In this document: positions 16,601 to 29,237 of the stretch, piece by piece | Numbering within the stretch: the stretch's first letter is position 1 | Layout of the letters: each line of letters opens with the position of its first letter | Source: Corticium candelabrum | Lineage: Eukaryota > Porifera > Homoscleromorpha > Homosclerophorida > Plakinidae | DNA: 64,000 nucleotides | Reading direction: 5' to 3' | Assembly: GCF_963422355.1 (NCBI RefSeq) | Contig: NC_085091.1 | Location: 8,473,842 to 8,537,841, forward strand | Notes under the pieces: generated by a model | Seen by the model: only the letters and a program-made list of their open reading frames with translations | What the model was told of the DNA's origin: nothing | Database searches by the model: none | Position numbers and translations under genes: made by a program

Positions 16601-19600
16601 ATGGTTATTTCTTGCCTGTTAACTACGCCTATTCTTGATCACTCAAATGTGGATGTTTTGCAACAGCTTTATTCATTTGTTCGAGAAATAGTTACATGTG
16701 AGTGCCCCACTAAATTAAACAGTTGACTATTATGCATAGATTAACACACTAAATTAGTTTATGCAAAAGTCACAATTGATCTGCTGAGGCAAGCAAGCAG
16801 TCAGTAGGAAGAAAGGAATGAAAAATATTATTGGATGATTGTGCAGAAGATGACTTAATTAAAACTAATGTAAAGAATTAAGGTAGTTCCTGGGTTGGAG
16901 GGCAAAGATGGTGGACAAATGAGACAATTAAGAAATCAACTGAAGACAGATACTGTCAGCTGGATAGGAAACATTACTGTGTAATAGTCTGAGCTAACAG
17001 GCATAGATCTGATCAGTTAGACTAAGAGTAATAACTATGTCACTTGTTGTATACTAAGAGTGTCGTTTCAATTAGTAGGTAATCCAGTATCTGCTGATGT
17101 CTATGAGCCATGTGTGCTAATGGACTGGTGGAAACCATGGATGGTCAAATTGGAGAACTCCTCACATCCATATCGAGCTTTGTTGCTTTCTTTTGTCTGT
17201 TGTTGTGTTTCAAAGAGTTTTGCACTGGACAGCAAGGAGAGCACAGCACAGTCTGTAAGTTAATTTGTATTTTAAGTTACTGAAAATGTTTTTATTGTGT
17301 ACACAGAAAATTAGGTTAATAATTACCCTTTGATTGCTATTGCATAAAGTTTATGTCAGTTGAAAAATGGGTGATCTAGTCTTATTACTAGCTGTTTATT
17401 TGTTTGGTTGTGTCAGGATGATGATGACTGGGAGTCTGTGAATATTGAAGTGGAAACATGGAGTGTGTTGGTACACCGTCTTGAGGATCTTCTCTGTCTG
17501 TCAACAGTCATTCTTTCATTGGATAATGCTAATCAATATGATTTGACTGTTGCTAAATTGGTGGATGAGAGACAAGATATATTTGTTCAGCTTGTTGCTG
17601 ATTATATAGTTACTGGACAGTTTGATGTTGAAGCTGTGTCTTGGGGCGAACATATTCAGGGCAATGATAGAAGTGATAGTGCTGATAACATAACTGAAGA
17701 AGATGATCAACCTGAAGTATCATGTGCTGAGGTCTACTCTGTGACTATTGATGAACGTACGTTCAGTCGACATTGTTGTGTAGTACGTTTCTTATTGTTG
17801 GTCTTCAGTATGTGGTGAGAATTTGTTATTGGAATAATATGATGCATGCACATCACAGACAGTATTTCTGTCTGTTTATGTACTTTTCTACCTGTTTGCT
17901 TGTGTAGGTATGCTCATGTCTTTGTTTATTTATATCATTTAAAGCTGTTTGGCGTGTGTTGTCAGTTTTTTTTATTGATTTATAGTCTGTGGGAAGGCTG
18001 TCATCATATGTTTGATGACTACTTTGTATTTCTTGGGTGTGGTTGACATATGTGAAGCTTTCCTTTGTGTTAGGTTCCATGTTTCTGGTTGAAGATCTCA
18101 AAATGCTTAGATCTCGATTTCCCAACACATTGAAACCAGAAATTTTGCACATCTATTGTGCATATGCTGCAGCTTGTCTTTGGACTAAAGATGTTGAGGT
18201 TTGTTCTTTATTATTTATGCTCTTTCTTGGGCTTAGATTTATGGGATGTATGCTGGTTTTGTTACTTACTGTGTTAAACATTGGTATCATTGACTTGTCA
18301 TACTATTTCATTTTTCTAGGTAGTAAGTTATCTTGAAGTGTCTTTGTCTCATTTATGTGCTACCAAGATTTTCAAATCAGGTAATTTTTGAGTTTTTGTT
18401 ACTGATCTATAGAGTAATTTTGTTGTAAATGTGGTAATATTTATTCTTAGAGATGGCGTGCATTCTGTGGAGAGAGTTTTTCAGAAACAAAATACAAGCT
18501 TTGTCTTTACTAATAGAAAAGGTTTGAATTGCTGGCTCAGTTTTTTGACTTATGTTTACTGGCTTGATTGATTGAAATTGGTACTTCCATCTCTTTAATT
18601 AAAGGTTGGTCGTGCTCCTAAAGATCGTCTCTGCAGGAAGGTGATTTGTTCTAGACTAATACTGTATGGGGGTATAATGTTGTTAATAAATAGCAATTTA
18701 TAGTCACTCACGTACGTGATATGATAATGCACACACACAATCATTCAGGGATAGGTATAGGGAAAACAGTGTTTCTAGAATTTACACAATCTGACGGATA
18801 GCACGATATATCTTTAAGATGTCATTGAATCAGAGGGAATCTTGAAGTTACCTGAGAACTACCTAACTTAATGCATAGGGACTCGCTTTCAGATAGTGAA
18901 TGTTCTTCAACTTTGAAAGATTGTCATGTTCTATTGTTGGTAGGTAGAAGAACTACAGTATGAACTGAGATTGTTGAGATGTTGCTTTACAGAATGTTGA
19001 GTTGAGCATTGATTCTATTCCATCCTTTCTTCATGTTGGAAGCATGCTGCTAGAAGAAATGCAAGTATGCATGATTTATGAAATTTAGTTAAATGTTTAG
19101 TTGTGTTATGTAAACGTTATATGATTGGTTTACAGGCAGGAGCTAGTGTTGAATCTGTTTCTAGTCAAATATTTCAAGCGGAGCAGTTGTGGCCCTCAAA
19201 TAAGTATGACATTATATGAGCTTAGTTGAGTATGATCAGTAGGTTTATAATTACTTATAAAATTGAGGAAATTGGAATGTTATGTTGTCTGATGTAATGA
19301 TTAATGCTTTCTCTGTGATGATGTATTTTATTCTTTAATGTCTTAAGCATTAAGTAGAGATTTCAACCATGGCTGATATTGTTTAATATGCCGTTTGTTG
19401 CTTTTTGTTGTTGCAGAATGATGGAAGTCAAGCTAGAAACTGGTCTATGGAGGAAAGTCACTTGTGAAACCAGACCTGGTGTTTCTCTAATTAAACACCA
19501 TTATGTCCTTTGTTTGATCCTTCATGCTGTCACATCACTTTCAATCAAGTCTATAAAACCACTTTCACTATTTAATTCAAGGGTATGAGTTAGATACCTG

Positions 19601-20113
19601 AAACATGAAGTTATGGTTTCAGTAATTAAATTTTGATCTAATAATTGAAATTATAGTTTTATATCTTATGTTTCCTTATGTGGAATTCATGTGATACATA
19701 TGGCAAAAGAGACATTCATAGACAACACGTGTTGTATTTTGAAGCTAGTTTTCTCTGTGTAGGTGAATCAGCTACTCTTCAATGACTTCAATTCTGACTT
19801 GAAGGAGGTGACAGTTGATGATCCATCTTTGTATCATGCAGCTGGTGTTCACTCTGTAAGTGGACGCATAGTTTCTATTTATACAGTACATTAATGATGA
19901 TTTATTTTAATGTGTTTTACGCTTTAGTTTGTTGAGCAAGTTGTTACTTCATCTGTTGGTCATCTTTCTTTTGGGGAAGATCTTGTTGTTACTTGGTTTG
20001 ATAGATCATTGAAGTTATGTAAACTACTGCAGTGCGATGATGATCTTGTCAGAAAATTGTATGTAAAGCTGCTGTACAGACGAGGTTTGGATTCACATGC
20101 TGAGGAGGTAAAT

Positions 20114-20178
<65 letters not shown>

Positions 20179-20753
20179 TTCTAAGTAAATTGTAAGCATC
20201 AGTATTTTATGCTTAATTATCTTGCCTTTTAATAACTCACCTTTAGGTATCTGATAGTACCTTGATATGAATGTTTAATAGATATGATCGTATTTGTGTT
20301 TAGACTTTGTTTGCTGTAAAAGATAGAATTTGTCTTGGGCGTGAGTTATTGCCTATTCTTGGGTGGCGGTTGTCCACTGCAATGACAGTAGATGAAAATA
20401 AACAAAGAACAATGGCTATGATTCCACATTTACCTCCAGGTGTCTTTGAGTGGCTAAAGTCATGCAAGGTAAATCAATTTGTTGTGATACTACATGACTA
20501 AGTTAATCAATGATGTAGTAGCAATGTTTGACAGTTAGATATCACAATAGGGAAATCTCAGAATTGAGTTTTTGTTGATCATGGCTGTTAATGTCTCTAG
20601 TCAACAGTGCAAGAAGTAAGGATGGTGTCATCTGTTTATCATTGGCCCAGTATCAAGAAGTTTGCAAAAGTGGTGATGAGCCTTATTCCTGATGATGAAT
20701 CTGAATACAACACTGCAGCAAGACTAGCTGATGCTTTGGAAAGTGCTACATAA
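7685..20753 (+). CDS. RAB3GAP2: Rab3 GTPase-activating protein non-catalytic subunit
   Basis: Thirty-one exons join in phase to 1389 residues, almost the length of the human protein (about 1393). Exons: 7685-7825, 7888-8145, 8516-8761, 9131-9230, 9415-9504, 9910-10058, 10819-10907, 11321-11547, 11803-11936, 12019-12077, 13116-13232, 13656-13732, 13788-13849, 13927-14023, 14539-14708, 15271-15534, 16453-16533, 16598-16697, 17076-17254, 17417-17756, 18074-18198, 18320-18380, 18451-18521, 18605-18640, 18993-19064, 19136-19203, 19417-19582, 19763-19855, 19928-20107, 20304-20468, 20601-20753. Diagnostic matches include VGHQSGHITFYTEDGV, GRVMLLDCENFVIKRIWKGYR, VGRAPKDRLCRK and IKPLSLFNSR. The protein partners RAB3GAP1 in the complex that is a GAP for Rab3 and a GEF for Rab18 at the endoplasmic reticulum. 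The N-terminal half is predicted WD40-like. The least certain junctions are 13732/13788, 17076 (17079 also possible) and 17756/18074. Confidence 0.92.
11013..11157. repeat. Hairpin plus 12-bp tandem repeat in RAB3GAP2 intron 7
   Basis: Nested inverted repeats come first: outer arms TTAGGCTTGA (11013) and TTGAGCCTAA (11091), inner arms GGTCACATCC (11033) and GGATGTGACC (11071). They run into about five copies of taatccattgtc at 11098-11157. The open frame that reads repeated Gly-Leu-Asp-Asn is an artefact of this tract. Confidence 0.85.
20115..20174. repeat. (AT)n microsatellite
   Basis: About 60 bp of TA dinucleotides a few bases after the donor of RAB3GAP2 exon 29. Confidence 0.95.
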
Positions 20754-21558
20754 TTTGATGTCTTTGTGGCCGGTATACACTGCTATTTGATTAAATAATA
20801 TTAAGACTCTTTTATCGTGCGGTATTTATATGTTAATCAATGTTTTCAGTGAATTAAGACAACTGCCGAGGGTGAAGCACTATAGTGGTTATTCAATTGT
20901 CAGTGGTGTTCATTTCTTCTCTTTTTGCTCTTTTGTTCAAGTAAAGTTTTAATAGAATTTGTAGTGGTTATTAGTCAAACCATTTAGAGGTTTTGCGTGT
21001 GATGGTTGTAGCATAAATTATGACATTCTATTCAATGCAGCGAACTGGGATTGTTCATTAAATTGTGGCACATGAAGGACGAGTCTAGTGATCAATAAAG
21101 AACAGTTGCCAGAGTTGTTTCTTGCTTTCAATTTTTTTGGTGTGTAGAAATATGGTAGTCTAGAGCAATATGCTTAAATTTTAGTTCAGTACTTCGTTGT
21201 TAACATTATTCGCCAATGGAGTCAGTAGACTCCCTCTAGTGTAATATAAAGTCAAATGACTTGCACATAGATCCTGATGCATGCAAGGCACTACTTGAGA
21301 GCCTAAAGTCTGGGATGCAGAGATTCATGCAGTATGTCCACTGTGTGTTTGTAGGTTGAAGACCAGTCAAAATCGTCTACATAGGATTAACAGATAGTAA
21401 ATTATTGTACTATAATTAATTATATAAATGATGTACAGTTGTATGAGTAACCAACGGAGAAATTTAAGGTAGGTGTGTAAGAGAAGATCAAATATACACA
21501 ATAGAGTCAACAAAAAACTTTTGTACTTCAAACTAGTAAGACCACTGAAAATTCAGTG
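20754..21558. other. RAB3GAP2 / SLC3A1-like convergent spacer
   Basis: The two flanking genes point at each other. The spacer should hold both 3' UTRs; AATAAA-like runs occur near 21096 (plus strand). No further gene, repeat or RNA was recognised. Confidence 0.6.
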
Positions 21559-23514
21559 TTACGTATGTCCAATCTGCACAACTACACCTTCACCAGCATG
21601 CAACTCACTGTTTGCTCTTGATATATTTTGACCATTCCTGTCCATCCTGGTTGATAACATTACTACTCCATGCGGAGCGAATGTCACGTGTTGCCAAACT
21701 TCTGTGACAAATTCATTGCCAAAATTCAGAGCAACAACCACCTTCAGAATATCAGAATTGTCTCCTCGTTGAAAAATGTACACACTGGTATCTGCATAGA
21801 TGGGAGTATAGCTGATACCTTGAAGAGCTGATACATTAGAACGTAACAAGGCTAAACTTCTGTAAACATTCAGTACAGAATCCCGTTCAGCTTTGGCTAC
21901 ATGAACATTGACTGTTGTAAAGTTACCAACTGGTAGCCACGGGCAGCAGCCACTGGTAAACCCTGCATGTAACGAATTGTCCCACTGCATAGGACTGCGC
22001 TCAGGATCTCGAGTTGCATTTCCAATGCTCATTTGATCCTTGGTAGCATTGAATGGGACAAACACATCTGTCATTCCCAGCTCATCACCATAATATGTTG
22101 TGGGAGTTCCAGGAAGAGTCAAGAGCAACATCATAACTAAAGCAGAGTTCTGTATTCCCAGTTTGCTTGCTATTCGAGGGTTATCGTGATTTCCCACCAC
22201 CCAGTTTGGCCATGCTCCATTTGGGGATGCATCTAGCCACTTTGCTACTGTATCATTAACTCCTGTCCCTGTCCATTCTTTCAATGGCAAATCAACTAGT
22301 AGAAAATTAAATGGGAAGTCACATTCATCCATATCATTAGGAGATCCATAGTAGCTCATTATAGTAGAGATATCATCATCATAAATCTCACCAACCATGA
22401 ACCTCAGGGACCCCTGATTAGAATATGAGTTAATTACTTTTTTCCACTCTTTTACTATATCATGAATCCCTGCAATGTTTTCAGTATAGGTATGATTCAG
22501 CTGTTCATAGCTCAGACTATGACATGGACATTCCTGTTCATGTATCAGACACATCTCGCTTCGAAGGTGTACATCCTCTAATAGGAACTTTATAGCATCA
22601 ATTCGAAAACCATCAACTCCCTTTTCCAGCCAAAATACCAAAACACTCTTCATTGCATCTCTAACGTCTTCATTTCGATAATTTAAGTCTGGCTGCTGTG
22701 AAAGAAACTGATGAAGATAGTACTGATCTGTTATATTATCATACTGCCATGCACTTCCACCAAATACACTTTGCCAGTTATTGGGAGGTTCACCATTTAT
22801 TCCATCTGCCCAAACATACCAATCTCGTTTCGGGTTGTAACGATTCTTTCTGCTTTCCATAAACCAAGGATGCTTGTCTGATGTGTGATTTGGAACAAAG
22901 TCAAGAATAATTTTCAAACCTTTTTCATGTGCATCTTTTAAAAGGTCATCAAAGTCAGTTAGAGTGCCAAATATAGGATCAATGTTTTTGTAGTCAGATA
23001 TGTCATAGCCGAAGTCTCTCATGGGAGACGAGAAAATGGGATTTATCCAGATGGCATCAACGTGAAGGTACTTAAAGTAGTCTAGTTTAGACTTTATGCC
23101 CACTAAATCACCAATTCCATCACCGTTGCTGTCTTTAAAAGAACGCGGATAGAGTTGATAGATTAAAGTATTCTGCCACCATTTAGTGTTGGGACACGGC
23201 TTAGAAATAACAATGAGGACTACAGCTGAAGACAGAAGTCCAATGACAGACAGAGAGATCAGTGCAACCAGCATGTATCGCAAGATAACATAAAATCGCC
23301 TAGGAGACGGAACTTGCAGTTGATCCTTCATGGCGACACTGATCATGAACTTGTGCAGTTCTGATTCCTCATCGCGGATTTTGCTATCATGACATGCGTA
23401 CTCGTCTTCGGCAGTCACATGCAACAAGCAACGTGGTTCGTCATCCATCCTCACATCTGCAGCCTGCCTGCGTGCAACAACAACAATAACGGAGAACCAA
23501 CAGTCCAGTCTCAC
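21559..23514 (-). CDS. rBAT-like GH13 membrane protein (SLC3A1 family / alpha-glucosidase)
   Basis: A single uninterrupted frame of 651 residues; translation may start at Met23 (23448-23450 region, MDDEPRCLL) instead of Met1. It is a type II membrane protein: cytosolic N-terminus, one helix at about residues 79-104, then an extracellular GH13 alpha-amylase barrel. The similarity to vertebrate rBAT is strong (YPRSFKDSNGDGIGDL, DFVPNHTSDKHPWF, LPGTPTTYYGDELGM, SPMQWDNS). rBAT is the heavy chain of the b0,+ cystine/dibasic amino-acid transporter, disulfide-linked through a Cys just outside the membrane; Cys107 sits in that place here. The GH13 catalytic set is also present: Asp306 (DGFRIDAIKF), Glu376 (MVGEIY) and Asp444 (VGNHDNPR). 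An active glucosidase, a transporter subunit or both are possible. The gene is intronless here, unlike its neighbour RAB3GAP2. Confidence 0.85.
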   Translation of the reverse strand: MRLDCWFSVIVVVARRQAADVRMDDEPRCLLHVTAEDEYACHDSKIRDEESELHKFMISVAMKDQLQVPSPRRFYVILRYMLVALISLSVIGLLSSAVVLIVISKPCPNTKWWQNTLIYQLYPRSFKDSNGDGIGDLVGIKSKLDYFKYLHVDAIWINPIFSSPMRDFGYDISDYKNIDPIFGTLTDFDDLLKDAHEKGLKIILDFVPNHTSDKHPWFMESRKNRYNPKRDWYVWADGINGEPPNNWQSVFGGSAWQYDNITDQYYLHQFLSQQPDLNYRNEDVRDAMKSVLVFWLEKGVDGFRIDAIKFLLEDVHLRSEMCLIHEQECPCHSLSYEQLNHTYTENIAGIHDIVKEWKKVINSYSNQGSLRFMVGEIYDDDISTIMSYYGSPNDMDECDFPFNFLLVDLPLKEWTGTGVNDTVAKWLDASPNGAWPNWVVGNHDNPRIASKLGIQNSALVMMLLLTLPGTPTTYYGDELGMTDVFVPFNATKDQMSIGNATRDPERSPMQWDNSLHAGFTSGCCPWLPVGNFTTVNVHVAKAERDSVLNVYRSLALLRSNVSALQGISYTPIYADTSVYIFQRGDNSDILKVVVALNFGNEFVTEVWQHVTFAPHGVVMLSTRMDRNGQNISRANSELHAGEGVVVQIGHT

Positions 23515-24900
<1,386 letters not shown>

Positions 24901-26661
24901 ATGCTTGTCAGACGGCGAAAGAGATGTATCTTTGTTCTAGTAGCCGTTTGTATTCCAGCAGTTTGTTTAACTTTGTACTACAAGTATGTTTTCGATGTAA
25001 AGAGCCATTTGTCTTCTCGCTTTGTATCTTTTAGAAGAAAACTGAACTTTGGAAGTGCATTGAATGACAAGGAAAATGAACATGATGATAGACACTTGAA
25101 GCGTTTGACTGTCATAGTGAACAACGGCCATCAAGCTAATGTGACGGGGTTGAAGAATGGATCTAGTGTCTATCTTCCTTTCGCTTTCGTACGCCGTTAC
25201 TTCGATGTTTACGGTGATCTGGACGAGAAGAATGACAACATCTTTCACTTCAATCACGCTTATGGAAAACGTCCACCCGTCGAGAAGTATAATTCGACCG
25301 GCGTCTATATGGACTTCAATCATGTGTGCGTTGAGAATAGAGACAGAGTGAAGTACGTATCTGGTACAGATAATGTTCCCTTGTCTATCCAATGGAATAA
25401 AGAGGGATACGTTTATCCTACTCAAGTTGCTCAGTACTGTCTAGCACATTACTCACGTTGGGTAAGTGAAGTTCCACAGCATGAACTGCTGATTGAAAAT
25501 GGAAGTGGACAGAAGAATAGGTGGGTCGTGTCCAACGAAGAGCAGATGAGTATTCAGAGCATCAGGTCTAGGGAAAGAAGATCGTATGTATTAGAATTTA
25601 ATACTTTGAATGGGGGGCAAGATGATGAGCAAGTTGATGGAGTATCGACCAAGATTGATCGTCGAGTGAAATTTCCAGTGTTTGTATTTCCTGTCAAATT
25701 CTTTGCTCCAAGCAATGTCTCATTTCGTATTGAGTTGAATACTGGCAAGGAGTATGTGTTGGTCTACTCGTGGTCTTATGATCATTTTCTTCACAGGACG
25801 GATACTATAATATACTATGGTATTGGTCAATGCAAAGAGTGGCATACTGTTGCACGTAATGTTGTGCTGGATGTGTATAAAGGTGTCATGCTTGGTTTGA
25901 AACCAAGTAAGGCACGAGATGTCAGACAGTGGAACATTGTTCGTCTCTTGAGCATATCCTTGTCTGGTCACGGTCAACTTGACAGTTTGATATTACTTGA
26001 CAAGGGACACATATACCAAATGAAAGCAGGAGCTGATTGGCTAGTGAACAATGTAGATGAAAATGGAGGGTGGCCAGTCAATATCAAACGAGTAATTGTT
26101 CCTGGTATGTCTGTAGCACCAGGATGGTACTCAGCAATGGGTCAAGGGCAAGCGATGTCATGTCTATGTAGACTTTATAAACACACTGGAAACAGAAAAT
26201 ATCTTGATGCAGCGTTAAAGGCCACAAAAGTTTTTGATGTACTGTCGGAGAATCGAGGAGTACTGGCTCGATTTGCTGGTACTATCCCATGGTATGAAGA
26301 ATACCCAACTCAACCACCATCATTTGTTCTCAATGGCTTTATGTACTCTCTGATTGGCTTATATGATTTAAGTCAAGTTGCTTCTCATCCTGTCAACTCC
26401 AATGCAAAACGACTGTATGAGCAAGGTCTAGCATCATTACGGAAACTCCTGTTGCTTTATGATTTAGGTTTGCGCACAGCGTATGATTTGAGGCATATTT
26501 CTTTGTACTCAGCTCCTCGTGTGGCTCGTTGGGACTATCACATTGTCCATGTTACGCAGCTACTGACTCTTGGAACAATCGATCACAGCACTTTGCTGTG
26601 GAATATGACTGCTGAGAGGTGGGAGTTATACATGCACGGATACCGAGCTCCACACAATTGA
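24901..26661 (+). CDS. GLCE: D-glucuronyl C5-epimerase
   Basis: A single frame of 586 residues. The enzyme acts in the Golgi lumen and converts D-glucuronate to L-iduronate in N-sulfated heparan sulfate chains. A short Arg/Lys-rich tail (MLVRRRKR) and one signal-anchor helix (about residues 9-28) give the expected type II topology. Landmarks of the family: LPFAFVRRYFDVYGDL, DRVKYVSGTDNVPLSIQW, the middle beta-barrel with DTIIYYGIG, DWLVNNVDENGGWPV, PGWYSAMGQGQAMSCLCRLY, WYEEYPTQPPSFVLNGFMYS, and RWDYHIVHVTQL near the C-terminus. The catalytic domain's conserved Tyr and Arg segments (NGFMYSLIGLYDL, YDLRHI) are present. Length is close to the human enzyme (617). The start at 24901 is the first ATG of the frame. 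Vertebrate GLCE has several coding exons; this copy has none interrupted. Confidence 0.93.
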   Translation: MLVRRRKRCIFVLVAVCIPAVCLTLYYKYVFDVKSHLSSRFVSFRRKLNFGSALNDKENEHDDRHLKRLTVIVNNGHQANVTGLKNGSSVYLPFAFVRRYFDVYGDLDEKNDNIFHFNHAYGKRPPVEKYNSTGVYMDFNHVCVENRDRVKYVSGTDNVPLSIQWNKEGYVYPTQVAQYCLAHYSRWVSEVPQHELLIENGSGQKNRWVVSNEEQMSIQSIRSRERRSYVLEFNTLNGGQDDEQVDGVSTKIDRRVKFPVFVFPVKFFAPSNVSFRIELNTGKEYVLVYSWSYDHFLHRTDTIIYYGIGQCKEWHTVARNVVLDVYKGVMLGLKPSKARDVRQWNIVRLLSISLSGHGQLDSLILLDKGHIYQMKAGADWLVNNVDENGGWPVNIKRVIVPGMSVAPGWYSAMGQGQAMSCLCRLYKHTGNRKYLDAALKATKVFDVLSENRGVLARFAGTIPWYEEYPTQPPSFVLNGFMYSLIGLYDLSQVASHPVNSNAKRLYEQGLASLRKLLLLYDLGLRTAYDLRHISLYSAPRVARWDYHIVHVTQLLTLGTIDHSTLLWNMTAERWELYMHGYRAPHN

Positions 26662-27142
26662 GATTGAAATAACGAAATTGTGAAGTTGTTCTAGTGATGA
26701 TACATTGTAATTATATGTTATCAATAACAACATTCGTTTCACAATCTATTAACAGCCTTCTTCACTTGGCTTTGGTATGACCCAAACTTCACTCTTCTAC
26801 ATCAGACAAAACAGAAGATTGGACAACCAAGTCAATAACCGTTTTGGCTTTGAATAGAACTACAGGTATGTACATATCCAATAAGTATAATCAAGTTACC
26901 ATTAGCTCTCCTTCCAAAAAGAGAACAATTGTCAGTTTGAGGTCGTTTGTATCTTTAATTCTTTGAAACAAAAGTTCCTCATGCTAACATGAAAATCATG
27001 CTGCAAGCAGTTAGTAGTACAGGTAGAAAAAATTGTAGTTCTGTAAATCCCAACATTTGCAAATTTAATATCAATATTTGTAGCAAAGAATAGCAATGAA
27101 TATAAAAATGACACTACTGTCAATATAAAAGACAACTCAAGA
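26662..27142. other. Convergent spacer after GLCE
   Basis: AT-rich spacer between the 3' ends of GLCE and the coiled-coil gene. No gene, RNA or repeat family recognised. Confidence 0.6.
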
Positions 27143-28467
27143 TTAAATCAGAGTACAAGATTTGCTCCTTTGCCTTTCCATGTCCAGCTGTACTTGGAGT
27201 TCAGTTACCTCTTCATTCAGACGTTTCCGAACGTTTTCACTCCGTTCTAACTCTTCACTCACCTCAGTCAGCTGCTGACTCTACAATAATATTACCTAGT
27301 GTGAAACGTGTTTCAAGAATATTCAAGCCATAATCCTACCAGGCCTTGCTTGTCTTGTTCAGCTGCTTCATATGCTGTATGATACTCTTGTACCTCATGA
27401 GTCAGCTCGTGTACCTGGAAAGTATATGCGCTGCAACCAGTTTGAACATAACGATCACTGCATGGACCCAAACCTGACCTGGCTCTCTTGTATAGACAAC
27501 TCTTTTGATGTCTCTTTCTAAAAAATGTTTCAGAGAAATGGTTGTATTTGTATATCTTGAAATGGTAAAACTGTTTTTACCAGTTGGTTTGAAACCAGAT
27601 CTTTCTGATTTGATAGATTTGCAATCTCAGACAGATGCTGCTCAACTGAGGCTTCAAGTCCTGCAATCTTTTTGTTACGCTTCTGTACTTCATGCTTTAG
27701 CAGCTTGTCTAGAAAGATACAGATTTCAGTTGGTCACTGAGTAATGAATATCACTAAAAATGATGACCTGATCTAAATTTGCAGCTCTCAATGTGAACAA
27801 TTTGTTTTTCCCATTCTTCTAGATTTTGTTTTACTCGCTTTAAAGCAACAGACTTAGCAACTGTTTAGAGACAACACACTAAACTAAAGACGGCTATCAT
27901 TATACAAACCTCATTGTCATGCGTACCTGACTGTGAGTCATCAGGGTAATACTTCGGTTCATTCCAATAAGAAAGTCTGTTTTCCCGCTGAACTGCTGGC
28001 CTTCTTTTGTTATCAGTCTCTATTGTGTCTGTCAATAAATTTTCTGGCACTGTACGCACTCTCCGCAATCCTTTGTCGAGACTAGAGCCACCCGTTTCCA
28101 CTATCACCTGCAGCTGGCCACGCGACACACTGGTACCGGTTGCAGCATCATCCAAGTCCAAAAAAGAAATTTTCCTTTCACAATCAACTCCTACATAACA
28201 GTACTGTCTATCCAGAATGACTTTTGCAGTGAACTGAGAGATACCTGGCGTCTTTCGTCCTACAGAAGCTTTTTCATCGTCTGTAGCAGATTTACTAATG
28301 TCTAATTCGTCAACCCCGCCCCTTTCGTGTACGGCTCTGGCCTCGCTCGTGGCAGCAGGTCCGGTGTCAGAACCACTTCCTGATAACCCACTGCACAGTA
28401 GGTCCTTGCCAGATGTAGCAGACGCAGTTCGTTCCGGTCTGTGTAGAGATGTATACGTTTCCGCCAT
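27143..28467 (-). CDS. Coiled-coil protein of unknown function
   Basis: Six exons join in phase to 332 residues: 27927-28467, 27768-27860, 27596-27708, 27479-27517, 27340-27414 and 27143-27280 (5' to 3' on the minus strand). The first 180 residues are low-complexity, rich in Ser, Gly, Asp and Arg, with no recognised domain; one segment (QFTAKVILDRQYCYVGVDCERKI is split by nothing but has no clear family) could be folded. The last 150 residues are a near-continuous coiled coil, e.g. VALKRVKQNLEEWEKQIVHI, LSEIANLSNQKDL, VHELTHEVQEYHTAYEAAEQ and ELERSENVRKRLNEEVTEL. The donor at 27926 was chosen because it alone keeps the frame into the coiled coil. I do not recognise the family, and such coils give weak similarity to many proteins. 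The gene is divergent from Hes, 770 bp away. Confidence 0.65.
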
Positions 28468-29237
28468 CCAAAGTTGTTACGTTACGCTGCTAGAAACGCC
28501 TCACAAGTAAATGTTGAAGCGTACTAGGCTACACAAGATGTAGAGTGGTGTACGCGCGTCAACGTACACACAGCGTCCTGTTGTTATTGATCGATTTGGA
28601 GGTAACTAGGACATCACGTGCACGCGTCCGTCCCACGACAACAGCAGAAAACGCGACAGTCTGCCTATTCATCATCACGCTAGCAGATCTGGCTTTCGCA
28701 AGTTTGCTAGGAAAACAGTTTTCGGTAAAACAGAAACCGTAACTACGACTTCTCTGTGTCTTGTTTCTAGTCAACCTAGTGAATTACAAATGCTTTGAAT
28801 AGCCGGACATCAGCTGCTGTTTATCAACTGGACTTGTTATGGTCGACTGGAACTCCACATCAAACAACCCGTGAGTATCGGTGACGTAATGGCATGAGTG
28901 GGCGGAAATCCAGTCCTAATTAGGTCGAATCATTCGTGTGACTGCACACCCCGCAAGTAACAATTAGCCAATCACCAACACCTAGTCTCACGCATAACAC
29001 CTCACGCCCCAACGGTCACACACTCCCATCTCAAATCTAAACACATAGGCGGGCCTAAGCTGAGAATACAAACTTGTGATTGGTTCAGTGTGACCGCTGG
29101 CTATTAGATAATAATTAGAGGGCGTGAAATGCACCCGCTCTGAGCATGGATAATTCACTACGTGTGGAGCGCTCGTGTCATTACTGCCAATAAACACAGG
29201 ATCGTGCGCTGCATCACTTGCAAGTGTACAAAGCAAG
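28468..29237. other. Divergent promoter region, coiled-coil gene / Hes
   Basis: 770 bp between two divergent starts. Two CACNAG-type N-boxes lie on the minus strand 65 to 165 bp before the Hes ATG (29074-29079, 29172-29177); Hes proteins bind N-boxes. An inverted CCAAT (attgg) follows the first at about 29079-29083. No perfect Su(H)/CSL site was seen. Six-base motifs such as these are expected by chance. Confidence 0.35.

Noticed and set aside
24967..25425. Minus-strand frame inside GLCE
   Set aside because: Shadow of the GLCE coding strand, which has overwhelming family similarity.
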